A DNA stretch of 35,848 bases from Chloroflexota bacterium (GTDB lineage Bacteria > Chloroflexota > Anaerolineae > Aggregatilineales > UBA2796): NCBI GenBank assembly GCA_021325095.1, contig JAJPHV010000013.1:1-35848 (forward strand), given 5' to 3'. The position numbers and the translations under genes are program-made. Within the stretch, counting starts at the first letter, position 1. Every line of letters begins with the position of its first letter. Under the pieces are notes generated by a model. That model was not told where the DNA came from. It searched no databases and saw only the letters and a program-made list of their open reading frames with translations. Shown here one piece after another: positions 17,346-25,775 of this stretch.

Positions 17346-18461
17346 ATGCCACCAACCCAACCCGATTCGCACTTGCGCTACGCAATCATCGGCGGCGCGG
17401 CCAGCATTGTGCCTACCCATATCGCGGCCTTGCAGCGACTCGGGGGGCACATCGTCGGTCTGTCCGATCTTAATCTGGAAGCTGTACAGCAGCGCGCTGC
17501 CCAGATCGGCTGCCCGGCCTTTGAGCATCATGGCGAGATGCTGGAACAGGCACGCCCTGACGTGGCCGTGATCTGCACGCCGCACCCCTCTCACGTGCCG
17601 ATTGCTATCGACTGCCTCGCGGCGGGGGCACATGTCCTGACCGAGAAGCCATTAGCCGTCGAAGTGGCCGAGGCAGACCGGCTGATCGCGGCTGCCGAGC
17701 GATCCGGGCGTGTGCTTGCCGTAAACTTTCAGCACCGGACGCGCCCCGCCGTCGAATACGTCAAACGGATAATCACGAATGGCGAACTGGGCGATCTGGT
17801 GCGCGTGCTCGTGCTGGAACCCTGGCTGCGCACTGCGGCCTATTACCGCTCGGCGACCTGGCGCGGCAAGTGGGACAGCGAAGGCGGCGGCGTGCTGATG
17901 AACCAGTCGCCGCACACCCTCGACCTGCTGTGCCACCTGGTCGGCCTGCCGTCCAGGGTGTGGGGCTGGATACGCACCCGCTACCAGGACATGCAGTGCG
18001 AAGATACTGCCCAGGCGATGCTCGAATATCCCAACGGTGCGCCCGGCTACTTCACGGCCAGCACTGCCGAAGCAGGCGGCCAACGCCGCATCGAAATCAT
18101 CGGCGAACGAGCCGCTGTCCAGATGGTCGGGGATATGCTGACCATCCAGCGCTTTTCGCCGCCGCTGCGCGAATTCATCGACACCAACCCTGAGTTTTTC
18201 AGCAGCCCGGAGACGAGCGTGGAAGTCCTGGAACTGCCCGCTGGCGAGGATTGTGGCAATCACTACGCCATTTACCGCGATCTCGAAGCGGCCATTGCGG
18301 AGGGGCGTCCGCCATACTGCACCGGGCGCGAGGGGTTGCTGTCGCTCGAACTGGCGAATGCGATCACGCTGTCCAGTTTCAACGGGCAGCCCGTCACTTT
18401 GCCCGTAAATCGCAGCGCCTACAGCGCCCTGCTGAACGATCTGAAGGCGAGGGCACGTTGA
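17346..18461 (+). CDS. Gfo/Idh/MocA family oxidoreductase (third of five)
   Basis: This is an NAD(P)-dependent dehydrogenase of 371 residues. The nucleotide-binding start is YAIIGGAASIVPTHIAALQR, with the usual GxGxxG altered to GGAAS. The motif LTEKPLA lies near residue 100, and the C-terminal domain carries WRGKWDSEGGGVLMNQSPHT and then LDLLCHLVG. The WRGKW-x-SEGGG block is shared with the dehydrogenase at 7515, so a similar substrate is likely. It is preceded by the hairpin repeat at 17287-17326 and followed 36 bases later by the fourth dehydrogenase. The exact reaction cannot be read from sequence. Confidence 0.93.
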   Translation: MPPTQPDSHLRYAIIGGAASIVPTHIAALQRLGGHIVGLSDLNLEAVQQRAAQIGCPAFEHHGEMLEQARPDVAVICTPHPSHVPIAIDCLAAGAHVLTEKPLAVEVAEADRLIAAAERSGRVLAVNFQHRTRPAVEYVKRIITNGELGDLVRVLVLEPWLRTAAYYRSATWRGKWDSEGGGVLMNQSPHTLDLLCHLVGLPSRVWGWIRTRYQDMQCEDTAQAMLEYPNGAPGYFTASTAEAGGQRRIEIIGERAAVQMVGDMLTIQRFSPPLREFIDTNPEFFSSPETSVEVLELPAGEDCGNHYAIYRDLEAAIAEGRPPYCTGREGLLSLELANAITLSSFNGQPVTLPVNRSAYSALLNDLKARAR

Positions 18462-18497
18462 TTCTGTGTCTGGCATCCAGCGCGAGGTGTCTGTCCG

Positions 18498-19550
18498 ATG
18501 GTCACACAACCCACCGTTCGCTTTGGCGTGATCGGCATTAACCACAATCACATCTACGGGCAGGTCAATCTGATGCTGCGGGCGGGCGCCGAGTTCGTCT
18601 CGTTCTATGCATCGGAGCCAGAACTCGTCGCTCAGTTTGCGAAAACCTTTCCGCAGGCGCGGCAGGCGCGCAGCCGCGAGGAAGTGCTTGACGACGACTC
18701 GCTGCACATGATCCTGACGGCGGGCATCCCGGCGGAACGTGCACCGCTGGGCATCGAGGTCATGCAGCGCGGCAAAGATTTTATGACCGACAAGCCGGGC
18801 TTCACGTCGCTTGAGCAGCTTGCCGAGGCGCGCACGGTGCAGGCCAAGACAGGCCGTATTTACTCGATCTGCTTCAGCGAGCGGTTTGAAGTCCCGGCGG
18901 CGGTCAAGGCCGGGGAACTGGTCGAGGCAGGCACAATCGGGCGCGTGGTGCAGACCGTCGGACTCGGCCCCCACCGCGTCAATCTGCCGTCGCGCCCGGA
19001 TTGGTTCTTCCGCAAGGCGCAGTACGGCGGCATCCTGTGTGATATTGCCTCGCATCAGGTTGACCAGTTCCTGTGGTTCACCGGCTCCACCAACGCCGAG
19101 GTGGTGTCGTCGCAGGTCGGCAACTTCAAGTACCCGCAGTATCCCGAACTGGAAGACTTCGGCGATATGCTGCTGCGCGGCAATGGCGGCACAGGCTACA
19201 TCCGCGTCGATTGGTACACGCCCGACGGTCTGCCGACCTGGGGCGATGGCCGCATCACCATCCTGGGCACGGAGGGCTACATCGAACTGCGCAAATACGT
19301 CGATCTGGCCGGGCGTCCGGGCGGCAACCACCTGTTCCTGGTCGATCACAAAGGGATACAGTACATTGACTGTGCGAACGTGGCGCTGCCCTACGGCGCG
19401 CAACTGGTCTACGACGTGCTGCACCGCACCGAAACGGCCATGCCCCAGGCGCACTGCTTCCTGGCGTCGGAACTGGCCCTGAAAGCGGAAGCCCAGGCGG
19501 TGAGGCTGCAACGACAGGGCTTGAACCCGCCGCAAGCCTCCGGGCTTTAG
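18498..19550 (+). CDS. Gfo/Idh/MocA family oxidoreductase (fourth of five)
   Basis: This is an NAD(P)-dependent dehydrogenase of 350 residues and a more divergent member. It starts VRFGVIGINHNHIYGQVNLM, where the usual second glycine region reads GINHNH, and has DKP (MTDKPGF, near residue 97) in place of EKP. The C-terminal domain shows GGILCDIASHQVDQFLWFTG, which supplies the catalytic-type Asp and His. It ends the rightward operon. Its stop codon TAG lies inside the small hairpin at 19541-19554. The changed motifs suggest a different substrate from its neighbours, though activity is likely to be kept. Confidence 0.92.
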   Translation: MVTQPTVRFGVIGINHNHIYGQVNLMLRAGAEFVSFYASEPELVAQFAKTFPQARQARSREEVLDDDSLHMILTAGIPAERAPLGIEVMQRGKDFMTDKPGFTSLEQLAEARTVQAKTGRIYSICFSERFEVPAAVKAGELVEAGTIGRVVQTVGLGPHRVNLPSRPDWFFRKAQYGGILCDIASHQVDQFLWFTGSTNAEVVSSQVGNFKYPQYPELEDFGDMLLRGNGGTGYIRVDWYTPDGLPTWGDGRITILGTEGYIELRKYVDLAGRPGGNHLFLVDHKGIQYIDCANVALPYGAQLVYDVLHRTETAMPQAHCFLASELALKAEAQAVRLQRQGLNPPQASGL

Positions 19551-19554
19551 CCCG
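19541..19554. repeat. CGGGCT hairpin spanning a stop codon
   Basis: CGGGCTTTAGCCCG is an inverted repeat that contains the TAG stop of the dehydrogenase gene. It is the reverse of the core at 1-20, so the same small repeat seems to have landed at two sites. Confidence 0.45.
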
Positions 19555-19608
19555 CGTGGATAGGCGGATTTGCCGTGCTTTGCCAGCGTTCATAATGCCT
19601 GGTTAGCC

Positions 19609-19638
19609 CCGCCGGGCTTCGTAGATTCAGCCCGGCGG
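19609..19638. terminator. Bidirectional hairpin between convergent genes
   Basis: CCGCCGGGCT (19609-19618) pairs perfectly with AGCCCGGCGG (19629-19638) around an 11-base loop. It lies in the 90-base gap between the rightward dehydrogenase and the leftward epimerase, where a shared terminator is expected. No T run is present. It also shares the CGGGCT core with the hairpins at 1-20 and 19541-19554. Confidence 0.5.
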
Positions 19639-19640
19639 CT

Positions 19641-20633
19641 TCAACCCGGATACCAGATGATGCGCGGATCGTCGGGGGCGCGCTGGTAGTCCCAGGCCGA
19701 GTCGATCATTTTCTTCAGGTCGTATTCGGGTCGCCAATCGAGCAGGAATTTGGCTTTGGCGTTGTCCAGCCAGGTCGAATAGTAGGGCGTCTGAACCTCC
19801 ACCGTCGGCAGGCCGCGCGTCTGCGCCAGATACTGGCCGACTGCGCCGTAATCGACAGGCTCATCCATACAGATGTTGAAGGTCTGCTGGCGGGCGGCGG
19901 GCGAGTCAATGGCGCACAGGATGGCCGTCACCAGGTCTTCGACGTGGACGAAGTTGCGCTTGACGGGCCTGCCATCTGCGCCGATCATGACCGGAATGGT
20001 CTGCGTCTTCACGTACTCATCGGCTTTTGCGTGCCCGACCAGATCGCGCCAGCGCGGGCCACCGAACACGTCCTCGCCGAAGGAGAGTTGGTACTTAAAG
20101 TCGTCCTTTTCCATGATCCAGGGCGCGCGCAGGTTGCAGCCGTTGAGGTTGTACTGGATGTAATACTGTTCCAGCATCACTTCCTCAAGCACCTTCGAGA
20201 GCGCGTAGCAGCCGGCATAGGCAGTGTGTCTCTGCGTCTCGGTGACGGGGATAGGATGCGGGTAGACGAAGTGACCCAGTGCCGCGTCGCCGCCAATCAG
20301 GATGAACTGCTGAAAGGTCGGACTATTTCGGCAGGCTTCCAGCAGCCAGAACATGCCCTTGATCGCCACGTCCATGATTTCGGTGGGCGTCTCCTTGACC
20401 GTCGCCAGGTGCAGGACGTGGGTCACACCGTCCATTGCCGCGTTCACTGTCTCCACGTCGCGGATCGAGCCGTGCAGCATTTCCAGCCGCTCCTGCTCCG
20501 GCAGCTTGCGGTTGTGGAGCAGCGCCCGCACTTTGAAGGATTCAAAGCGTGGATCGGCTAGAAACCGCCGGATAAACGCCCGCCCGACTTTGCCCGTCGC
20601 CCCGGTGACGAGGATGCGCTTCGTTTCGGTCAT
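19641..20633 (-). CDS. NAD-dependent epimerase/dehydratase (extended SDR)
   Basis: This is a cytoplasmic short-chain dehydrogenase of the extended type, acting on a sugar or sugar derivative. The 330-residue protein starts with ILVTGATGKVGRAF (GxxGxxG, residues 7-20) and has the catalytic YxxxK in CYALSKVLEE near residue 148. RNFVHVEDLVTAIL, near residue 230, is the family's usual substrate-lid segment. It lies at the end of the leftward set containing IolD, separated from it by the paired repeat at 20664-20770. It may be an epimerase, a dehydratase or a uronate-type dehydrogenase; the sequence does not decide among these. The ATG at 20633 has AAAGG upstream, a weak ribosome-binding site. Confidence 0.9.
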   Translation of the reverse strand: MTETKRILVTGATGKVGRAFIRRFLADPRFESFKVRALLHNRKLPEQERLEMLHGSIRDVETVNAAMDGVTHVLHLATVKETPTEIMDVAIKGMFWLLEACRNSPTFQQFILIGGDAALGHFVYPHPIPVTETQRHTAYAGCYALSKVLEEVMLEQYYIQYNLNGCNLRAPWIMEKDDFKYQLSFGEDVFGGPRWRDLVGHAKADEYVKTQTIPVMIGADGRPVKRNFVHVEDLVTAILCAIDSPAARQQTFNICMDEPVDYGAVGQYLAQTRGLPTVEVQTPYYSTWLDNAKAKFLLDWRPEYDLKKMIDSAWDYQRAPDDPRIIWYPG

Positions 20634-20663
20634 GATGAAGTGTTGCCTTTCTGGATGGGGGGA

Positions 20664-20770
20664 ACCTCACCCCCGGCCCCTCTCCACGCTGGTGGAGAGG
20701 GGAGCCAATTCGGAATATGTTGCTCGCCAGTTCCCCCTCTCCAGTTGGAGAGGGGATCTGGGGGTGAGGT
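20664..20770. repeat. REPIN-like paired palindromic repeat
   Basis: The element is bounded by the inverted ends ACCTCACCCCC (20664-20674) and GGGGGTGAGGT (20760-20770). Inside are two hairpins: CCCCTCTCC/GGAGAGGGG at 20677-20702 and CCCCTCTCC/GGAGAGGGG at 20734-20755. It fills the gap between the SDR and IolD genes, and its last base is the first base of the IolD stop codon. A near copy lies at 24213-24321. Confidence 0.8.
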
Positions 20771-22674
20771 CAATAGTAGAACCGCTGCAAGCGCCGGCGG
20801 TCTTCCTCGTAAGCGTGCCGCAGTTCCTGTGTCACCGGGTCGTTGGTGACTTCCGCTGCTGCCACGTCCCACCACACACCTGAACTGGGCAGGTAGCGGT
20901 GCTTCTCGACCTCGACCACGATCACGCAGGAGCGCGTTTCCTTGCGCGCCTCCCGGAGCGCCTTACGTACCTGGTCGGGCGTCGAAGCGTTCCAGGCCCT
21001 GGCCCCCATGCTCTCGGCGTTCTTGGCGAAGTCGATGTCCACGTATTCGGCTTCCAGACGGTTGGTCTTCTCGTCGCGGGCGCGGAACTCGTTGCCGAAA
21101 GAGCGGCCCACACGGTTCATTTGCAGGTTGCGGATGATCTGGAAGCCGTGATTGTTCGGGATGACGACGGTGATCTTGAGCCGGTCTTTCATGGCCGTGA
21201 CCAGTTCCGTCGGGTTCATCAGGTACGTGCCATCGCCAACATAGACGTAGACCTCACCCGTTGGCTGCGCCATGCGCACGCCCAATCCGGCGGGAATCTC
21301 GTAGCCCATGCACGAATAGCCGAATTCGAGGTGGATGTTGCGCCCGCCGCTGGCATCCCAGAGTTGGTGCAGGTCGCCGGGCGGTCCGCCCGCCGCCGTG
21401 ATGATCGTGTCGCCCGCCTTCGCTTCCTCATTGAGCAGCCCGATCAACTGGCCCTGGCTCATCGCTTCGCCCTTGATCTGCGTGAAGACCTTCTCTTTGA
21501 CCTGTTTTTCCCATTCCTTCTTGACCGAGGCCACTTCCTTCGTGTAGGCGGCGCGCGGCTTGATCCCCGCCTCGGAGGCCGCCTTCGAGAGCGCGCGCAA
21601 TGCTTCGCGGGCATCGGCCACGATGGGCAGCGCACCGAGTTTATAGGCGTCGTGCCCGGTAACATTAATGTTAATGAACTTCACGTCGGGATTGTGGAAG
21701 GCCGAGTGCGAACCTGTCGAAAAGTCCGCCAGGCGCGTGCCGATGCAGATCACCAAGTCGGCCTGGCCCGCGATCTTCCCGGCGGAAGGCGTACCCGTGA
21801 CGCCGAAGCCGCCCAACAGCAGCGCCGAGCCGTTCTTGATTGCGCCTTTCCCGGCAAACGTCTCGCCCACCGGAATGCCGAACGTATCGACGAAGGATTC
21901 GAGTTCGGCCCAGGCTTCCGAATAGTGCACGCCGCCGCCCGCGATAATGAAAGGCCGCCGGGCCGCTTTGATGAGCGCGACGGCTTCCGCAATGCGCTGT
22001 GGATCGGGCAAACGGCGCTCGACGCGCCAGACCCGGTTCTCGAAGAAATGGGCCGGGTAATCGTAGGCATGGGCCTGGATGTCCTGCGGCAAGGCAATCG
22101 TGACCGCACCTGTTTCTACCGGGTCGGTCAGCACGCGCATCGCTTCGGGCAGCGCCGTCAGCAGGTGTTCCGGGCGCGTGATCCGATCAAAGAAGCGGCT
22201 GATCGGGCGGAAGCAGTCGTTCACGCTCACGTCGAACGAGATGGGGTGCTCAAGCTGCTGCAAGACCGGCCCCTGGTGGCGCGTCGCATAGTAGTCGGCG
22301 GGCAGCAGCAGCACCGGAATTCGGTTGATGGTCGCGCTGGCCGCGCCCGTGACCATGTTGGTCGCGCCGGGGCCGATGGAAGAGGCGCAGGCCAGCGTCG
22401 AGAGCCGCAGATTGGCTTTCGCAAAGCCAATGGCCGTATGCACCATCGACTGCTCGTTTTGCGGCTGATGATACGGCAAGTCCTGGCCGTATTCGTAGAG
22501 TGCCTGCCCAAGCCCGGCGACATTGCCGTGCCCGAAGATGCCGAAGATGGCCGGGATCAGACGGCGCTTCTGGCCGTCGCGCTCGCTGAACTGCACTTGC
22601 AAATACTTGACGAGCGCCTGGGCCATTGTCAGACGCACCGTTTTTTGATCTCCTCTACCGTTTTTGCCTGGCAT
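20770..22674 (-). CDS. iolD: IolD-type ThDP enzyme, trihydroxycyclohexanedione acylhydrolase
   Basis: IolD is the thiamine-diphosphate enzyme that opens the ring of 3D-(3,5/4)-trihydroxycyclohexane-1,2-dione to give 5-deoxy-glucuronate in inositol breakdown. The 634-residue length is normal. The N-terminal domain has TVRLTMAQALVKYL, FGIFGHGNVAGLGQAL and the cofactor-activating Glu at 74 (NEQSMVHTAIGFAK), then SSIGPGATNMVTGA. The ThDP-binding motif runs from GDGTYLMNP (480-488) to NN (507-508). A strong AGGAG lies seven bases before the ATG at 22674. No IolB, IolC, IolE or IolJ gene is in the window; an aldehyde dehydrogenase, an SDR and a Gfo/Idh/MocA dehydrogenase lie beside it. It may act on inositol-derived diones or a related cyclitol dione. 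Family assignment is firm; the substrate in this organism is inferred. Confidence 0.93.
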   Translation of the reverse strand: MPGKNGRGDQKTVRLTMAQALVKYLQVQFSERDGQKRRLIPAIFGIFGHGNVAGLGQALYEYGQDLPYHQPQNEQSMVHTAIGFAKANLRLSTLACASSIGPGATNMVTGAASATINRIPVLLLPADYYATRHQGPVLQQLEHPISFDVSVNDCFRPISRFFDRITRPEHLLTALPEAMRVLTDPVETGAVTIALPQDIQAHAYDYPAHFFENRVWRVERRLPDPQRIAEAVALIKAARRPFIIAGGGVHYSEAWAELESFVDTFGIPVGETFAGKGAIKNGSALLLGGFGVTGTPSAGKIAGQADLVICIGTRLADFSTGSHSAFHNPDVKFININVTGHDAYKLGALPIVADAREALRALSKAASEAGIKPRAAYTKEVASVKKEWEKQVKEKVFTQIKGEAMSQGQLIGLLNEEAKAGDTIITAAGGPPGDLHQLWDASGGRNIHLEFGYSCMGYEIPAGLGVRMAQPTGEVYVYVGDGTYLMNPTELVTAMKDRLKITVVIPNNHGFQIIRNLQMNRVGRSFGNEFRARDEKTNRLEAEYVDIDFAKNAESMGARAWNASTPDQVRKALREARKETRSCVIVVEVEKHRYLPSSGVWWDVAAAEVTNDPVTQELRHAYEEDRRRLQRFYY

Positions 22675-22699
22675 GTAGTTATCTCCTTAAAAGTGTTTT

Positions 22700-22740
22700 A
22701 CCTCACCCCCTGACCCCCTCTCCACCCGGTGGAGAGGGGG
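22700..22740. repeat. Single half-unit of the CCTCACCCCC repeat
   Basis: ACCTCACCCCCTGA leads into CCCCCTCTCC, ACCCGGT, then GGAGAGGGGG, giving one hairpin. It matches the left half of the paired repeats at 20664-20770 and 24213-24321 and lies between the IolD and aldehyde dehydrogenase genes. Confidence 0.75.
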
Positions 22741-22766
22741 AAATGAAGGTGTTTGAGTCCGCAGCT

Positions 22767-24188
22767 TTAAGCATCCAGACCGTGCAAGACAATGGTCTTG
22801 ATCTCGGTCATTTCCTCGACGGCGTAGCGTGGCCCTTCCTTGCCGATACCGCTGCCCTTGAACCCGCCGTAGGGCATCAGGTCGGCGCGCCAGAGCGGTG
22901 TCCAGTTGACCATGACCATGCCCGTTTGTACCTCACGGGCGAAGCGCATAGCCTGGTTCACATCGCGCGTGAAGACGCCCGCGCCCAGGCCGTACTTGCT
23001 GTCGTTTGCCAGCGCAATCGCCTCGTCAATCGTTTCCACCGGCGTCACGGCCACTGCCGGGCCAAACAGTTCGTCGCACGAGATGCGCATGGACGGTTTC
23101 ACATCGGCGACAATGGTCGGCGCGTAAACCGCCCCGTTGCGCTGCCCGCCCGTGACGATACGTGCGCCGCCCTGCACCGCTTCGTCGATCCACGTCCCCA
23201 CCCGAATCGCTTCCTTCTCGGAAATCATCGCGCTCAGTTTGGTATCTTCGGCCAGTGGATCGCCAACTTTGATGGCCTCGACGGACGGCTTGAGCGCGTC
23301 CAGGAAATCGCCGTAGACCTTACGATGTACCAGCACGCGCTGCGCCGAAATGCAAACCTGTCCGGCGTTGACATAGCCGCCCGCCGCCAATGCCGATGCC
23401 ACCTGTCCGAGATCGGCGTCTGGCATGACGATCACCGGGCAGTTCGAGCCGAGTTCGAGCGACAGCTTCTTGACCCCGGCTACCCGTGTGATCTGTTCGC
23501 CCACATCGGTGCTGCCCGTGAAGCTGATCTTGCGCACGCGCGGATCGGCGCACAGGGCCGGGCCGATCTTCGCCCCCGAGCCGGTGATACACTGCAAACC
23601 GTTTTCGGGCAAGCCCGCTTCGACAATGAGTTTGGTCAGCTTGAGCGCCGAGAGCGGAGTCTGGTTGGCGGGCTTGAGGATGACGGCATTTCCGGCGGCC
23701 AGCGCCGGGCCGATCTTGTGCATGACCAGCAGCAGCGGGTAGTTGAAGGGCGTGATGGCGACCACCACACCGCACGGCACGCGCAGCGTAAAGCCGAGCT
23801 TGCCCTTCGCGCCGACCTGCGCATCGACGGGCAGGCTTTCGCCGCGCAACTGGCTCCCCTCGAAAGCCGCCAGCCGCAGCAGATCCGCGATCCGGCCCGC
23901 CTCGCCGCGTGCCTCGCCGAGCGGCTTGCCCACTTCCAGGCTGACGGTGCGGGCCAGGTCTTCGACGTTGGCCGTGATCAAGTCCGCCGCGCGGTTCAAA
24001 ATCTGGTTCCGCTCATAGGCCGTCAGGCGCGCCATCGCCACTGCTGCCTTTTCCGCCGCCGCCAACGCCTGCTCGATCTGCTGCTCAGTTGCGGCGGGCA
24101 CACTGTCGATCACCTCGCCCGAATACGGAGCCTTGACCGGAACCATCGTCGGAGAATCGGCCCACTGGCCGGCAACATACATTTTCAT
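22767..24188 (-). CDS. NAD(P)-dependent aldehyde dehydrogenase
   Basis: This enzyme oxidises an aldehyde to an acid in the cytoplasm. The 473-residue protein is full length. Visible active-site residues are Asn149 (PFNYPLL), the cofactor Lys172 (ILKPAN), the general base Glu245 (LELGSNCPV) and the nucleophile Cys279 (NAGQVCIS). The cofactor loop FTGSTDVG is at 223-230. The pattern is closest to the lactaldehyde and succinate-semialdehyde group rather than to the CoA-acylating methylmalonate-semialdehyde enzyme IolA, which would be the usual partner of IolD. Its neighbours, IolD and a Gfo/Idh/MocA dehydrogenase, suggest oxidation of a three-carbon semialdehyde or an aldehyde-sugar acid. The ATG at 24188 has only a weak GGGG site upstream; an ATG two codons later is possible. 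Confidence 0.92.
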   Translation of the reverse strand: MKMYVAGQWADSPTMVPVKAPYSGEVIDSVPAATEQQIEQALAAAEKAAVAMARLTAYERNQILNRAADLITANVEDLARTVSLEVGKPLGEARGEAGRIADLLRLAAFEGSQLRGESLPVDAQVGAKGKLGFTLRVPCGVVVAITPFNYPLLLVMHKIGPALAAGNAVILKPANQTPLSALKLTKLIVEAGLPENGLQCITGSGAKIGPALCADPRVRKISFTGSTDVGEQITRVAGVKKLSLELGSNCPVIVMPDADLGQVASALAAGGYVNAGQVCISAQRVLVHRKVYGDFLDALKPSVEAIKVGDPLAEDTKLSAMISEKEAIRVGTWIDEAVQGGARIVTGGQRNGAVYAPTIVADVKPSMRISCDELFGPAVAVTPVETIDEAIALANDSKYGLGAGVFTRDVNQAMRFAREVQTGMVMVNWTPLWRADLMPYGGFKGSGIGKEGPRYAVEEMTEIKTIVLHGLDA

Positions 24189-24212
24189 AGTTTACTTTTC
24201 GCCCCTTTTGGG

Positions 24213-24321
24213 CCTCACCCCCGGCCCCTCTCCACTCTGGTGGAGAGGGGAGCCTTCACGCACCAACATGCCCATAGGTTCCCCCTCTCCGCTTCGCAGA
24301 GAGGGGGTCAGGAGGTGAGGT
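24213..24321. repeat. REPIN-like paired palindromic repeat, second copy
   Basis: CCTCACCCCC (24213-24222) opens the element and GGAGGTGAGGT (24311-24321) closes it. Inside are CCCCTCTCC/GGAGAGGGG (24225-24250) and CCCCCTCTC/GAGAGGGGG (24281-24307). It fills the gap between the aldehyde dehydrogenase and the fifth dehydrogenase gene. Size and order match the copy at 20664-20770, while the spacer between the hairpins differs. Confidence 0.8.
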
Positions 24322-24329
24322 AAATTGCT

Positions 24330-25532
24330 CTAACTCGTCTGCTTCTGGCCCTTCCTGGCTCCCTTGCGCAGCGATACAACGTCTTCCCACGTGCCGCTCT
24401 TCCAGGAGCGACTCATGGCATCCTGCAAATTGGCGACGGCCAGCGCCTCGGCGAAGCCCGGCTGGCCCTGCTTGCCCGTCGCCACCGATTTCAGGAACTG
24501 GTAGGCTTCAATCGTCTTGAGATCGTTGTAGCCCAGGCCCGTTGCCGAGGCCGGGTTGAAATTGGCGTGGAAAGGATGCTCCGGCGCGGTCAGGATGCGC
24601 GTATAGCCGTCGTGAACGCCGTCCCCGTCGGGCAAGTAGACGTTCAGTTCGTTCATGCGTTCGAAGTTCCAACTGATCGCGCCCTTTGTGCCGTTGATCT
24701 CCCAGGCCATCTCGCATTTGGGGCCAAAGATGACGCGGCACGCTTCCAACGATCCATGTGCGCCGTTCTCGAACTCGACCAGCGCCCCGACGTAATCCTC
24801 ATTTTCCACGTCGCCGAAGGGGCCATCTTTGCGCAGCGTGAAGTGTGTGCCCTCGCCCTTGACGGCCAGCGGGCGCTGCTTGATGTAGGTGTGGCTGGTG
24901 GACACGACGCGCTTGACCGGGCCGCAGATCATGTGCGCCATGTCCGCCACATGCGACATCAGATCGCCGAGCGTGCCCATCCCGGCGTAGTCGCGCTGGA
25001 AGCGCCACGACAGCACCGAGTACGGACTGCTGCCGTACATGGAGAAGAAGCGGCCCCGGTAATGCGTGATCGTGCCGATCTTGCCGCTCTGGATCAGTTG
25101 GTAAGCGTACTGAACGAGAGGCGCCCAACGGTAGTTGAAACCCACGCCGGTCATGACGCCTGCTTTACGCGCCACGTACTCGATCTCGGCGGTTTCCTGC
25201 GGACTGCGCCCCACCGGCTTTTCGCACATGATATGCTTGCCCGCTTTGGCCGCCGCCGTCGCAATCTCGACGTGCAGATGGTTCGGGGCGGTGATGTCCA
25301 CCACCTGCACGTCCGGATCGCTGATTACCTTTCGCCAGTCGGTGGTGTACCGTTCAAAGCCTTGCAGCGCTTTGGCCTTGCGGGCACGCGCTTCCACGTC
25401 GTCGGCGCAGATCACCATGCGGGGCTGGATGTCGCTGCCCTCGAAGGTGTCCGGAATCTGGCGGTAGGAATGGCTGTGCACCATGCCCATCCAGCCCATG
25501 CCGATGACGCCAATCCCAATCGTTCGAGCCAT
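24330..25532 (-). CDS. Gfo/Idh/MocA family oxidoreductase (fifth of five)
   Basis: This is an NAD(P)-dependent dehydrogenase of 400 residues. It starts [20 protein letters not shown] (Rossmann fold) and has MCEKPVG near residue 100, with the catalytic-type Asp and His in [14 protein letters not shown] long C-terminal domain ends with a Lys-rich tail. Homologues of this type are often labelled myo- or scyllo-inositol dehydrogenase, which fits the adjacent IolD gene, but family-level similarity cannot prove it. It starts the second leftward set: the ATG at 25532 follows GAGGAG by about eleven bases. It diverges from the exported dioxygenase-like gene across a 243-base gap holding a tandem TTAAGG site. 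Confidence 0.93.
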   Translation of the reverse strand: MARTIGIGVIGMGWMGMVHSHSYRQIPDTFEGSDIQPRMVICADDVEARARKAKALQGFERYTTDWRKVISDPDVQVVDITAPNHLHVEIATAAAKAGKHIMCEKPVGRSPQETAEIEYVARKAGVMTGVGFNYRWAPLVQYAYQLIQSGKIGTITHYRGRFFSMYGSSPYSVLSWRFQRDYAGMGTLGDLMSHVADMAHMICGPVKRVVSTSHTYIKQRPLAVKGEGTHFTLRKDGPFGDVENEDYVGALVEFENGAHGSLEACRVIFGPKCEMAWEINGTKGAISWNFERMNELNVYLPDGDGVHDGYTRILTAPEHPFHANFNPASATGLGYNDLKTIEAYQFLKSVATGKQGQPGFAEALAVANLQDAMSRSWKSGTWEDVVSLRKGARKGQKQTS

Positions 25533-25677
25533 TGTCTAGGTTCTCCTCAATGAAGTCTAGTTGAGCACCTGATTAAAGACCACTACAGATATTTTGGCCC
25601 ATTGTGCCAGACTTGCAAGAGGTTCATTCTATCGCAAATGTCGGGCACAGCATCACGCGAAACCCGCTCCTGTCCGG

Positions 25678-25704
25678 TTAAGGCAGATTTAAGGTTAATT
25701 AAGT
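25678..25704. promoter_or_regulatory. Tandem TTAAGG repeats, possible Pho-type box
   Basis: TTAAGG at 25678-25683, TTAAGG at 25689-25694 and TTAAGT at 25699-25704 are spaced 11 and 10 bases apart. On the minus strand they read CTTAA three times, the layout of OmpR/PhoB-family response-regulator sites and similar to the cyanobacterial Pho box. TATAAC at 25734-25739 may be the -10 of the rightward gene. No response regulator is in the window. Confidence 0.35.
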
Positions 25705-25775
25705 CGTGCATAACGACATCGACCCCGTTTTCGTATAACATCAGCCTATCGACCTTATACGTGAGGCAATAATCG

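Noticed and set aside
20899..22713. 604-codon plus-strand open frame opposite IolD
   Set aside because: It is the complement of a fully convincing IolD gene; the translation is Arg/His/Asp-rich with no domain, and no ribosome-binding site is seen.
17287..24321. CRISPR array suggested by repeated CCCCTCTCC units
   Set aside because: The units are kilobases apart, form inverted pairs and lie between genes, with no regular spacers and no cas genes.
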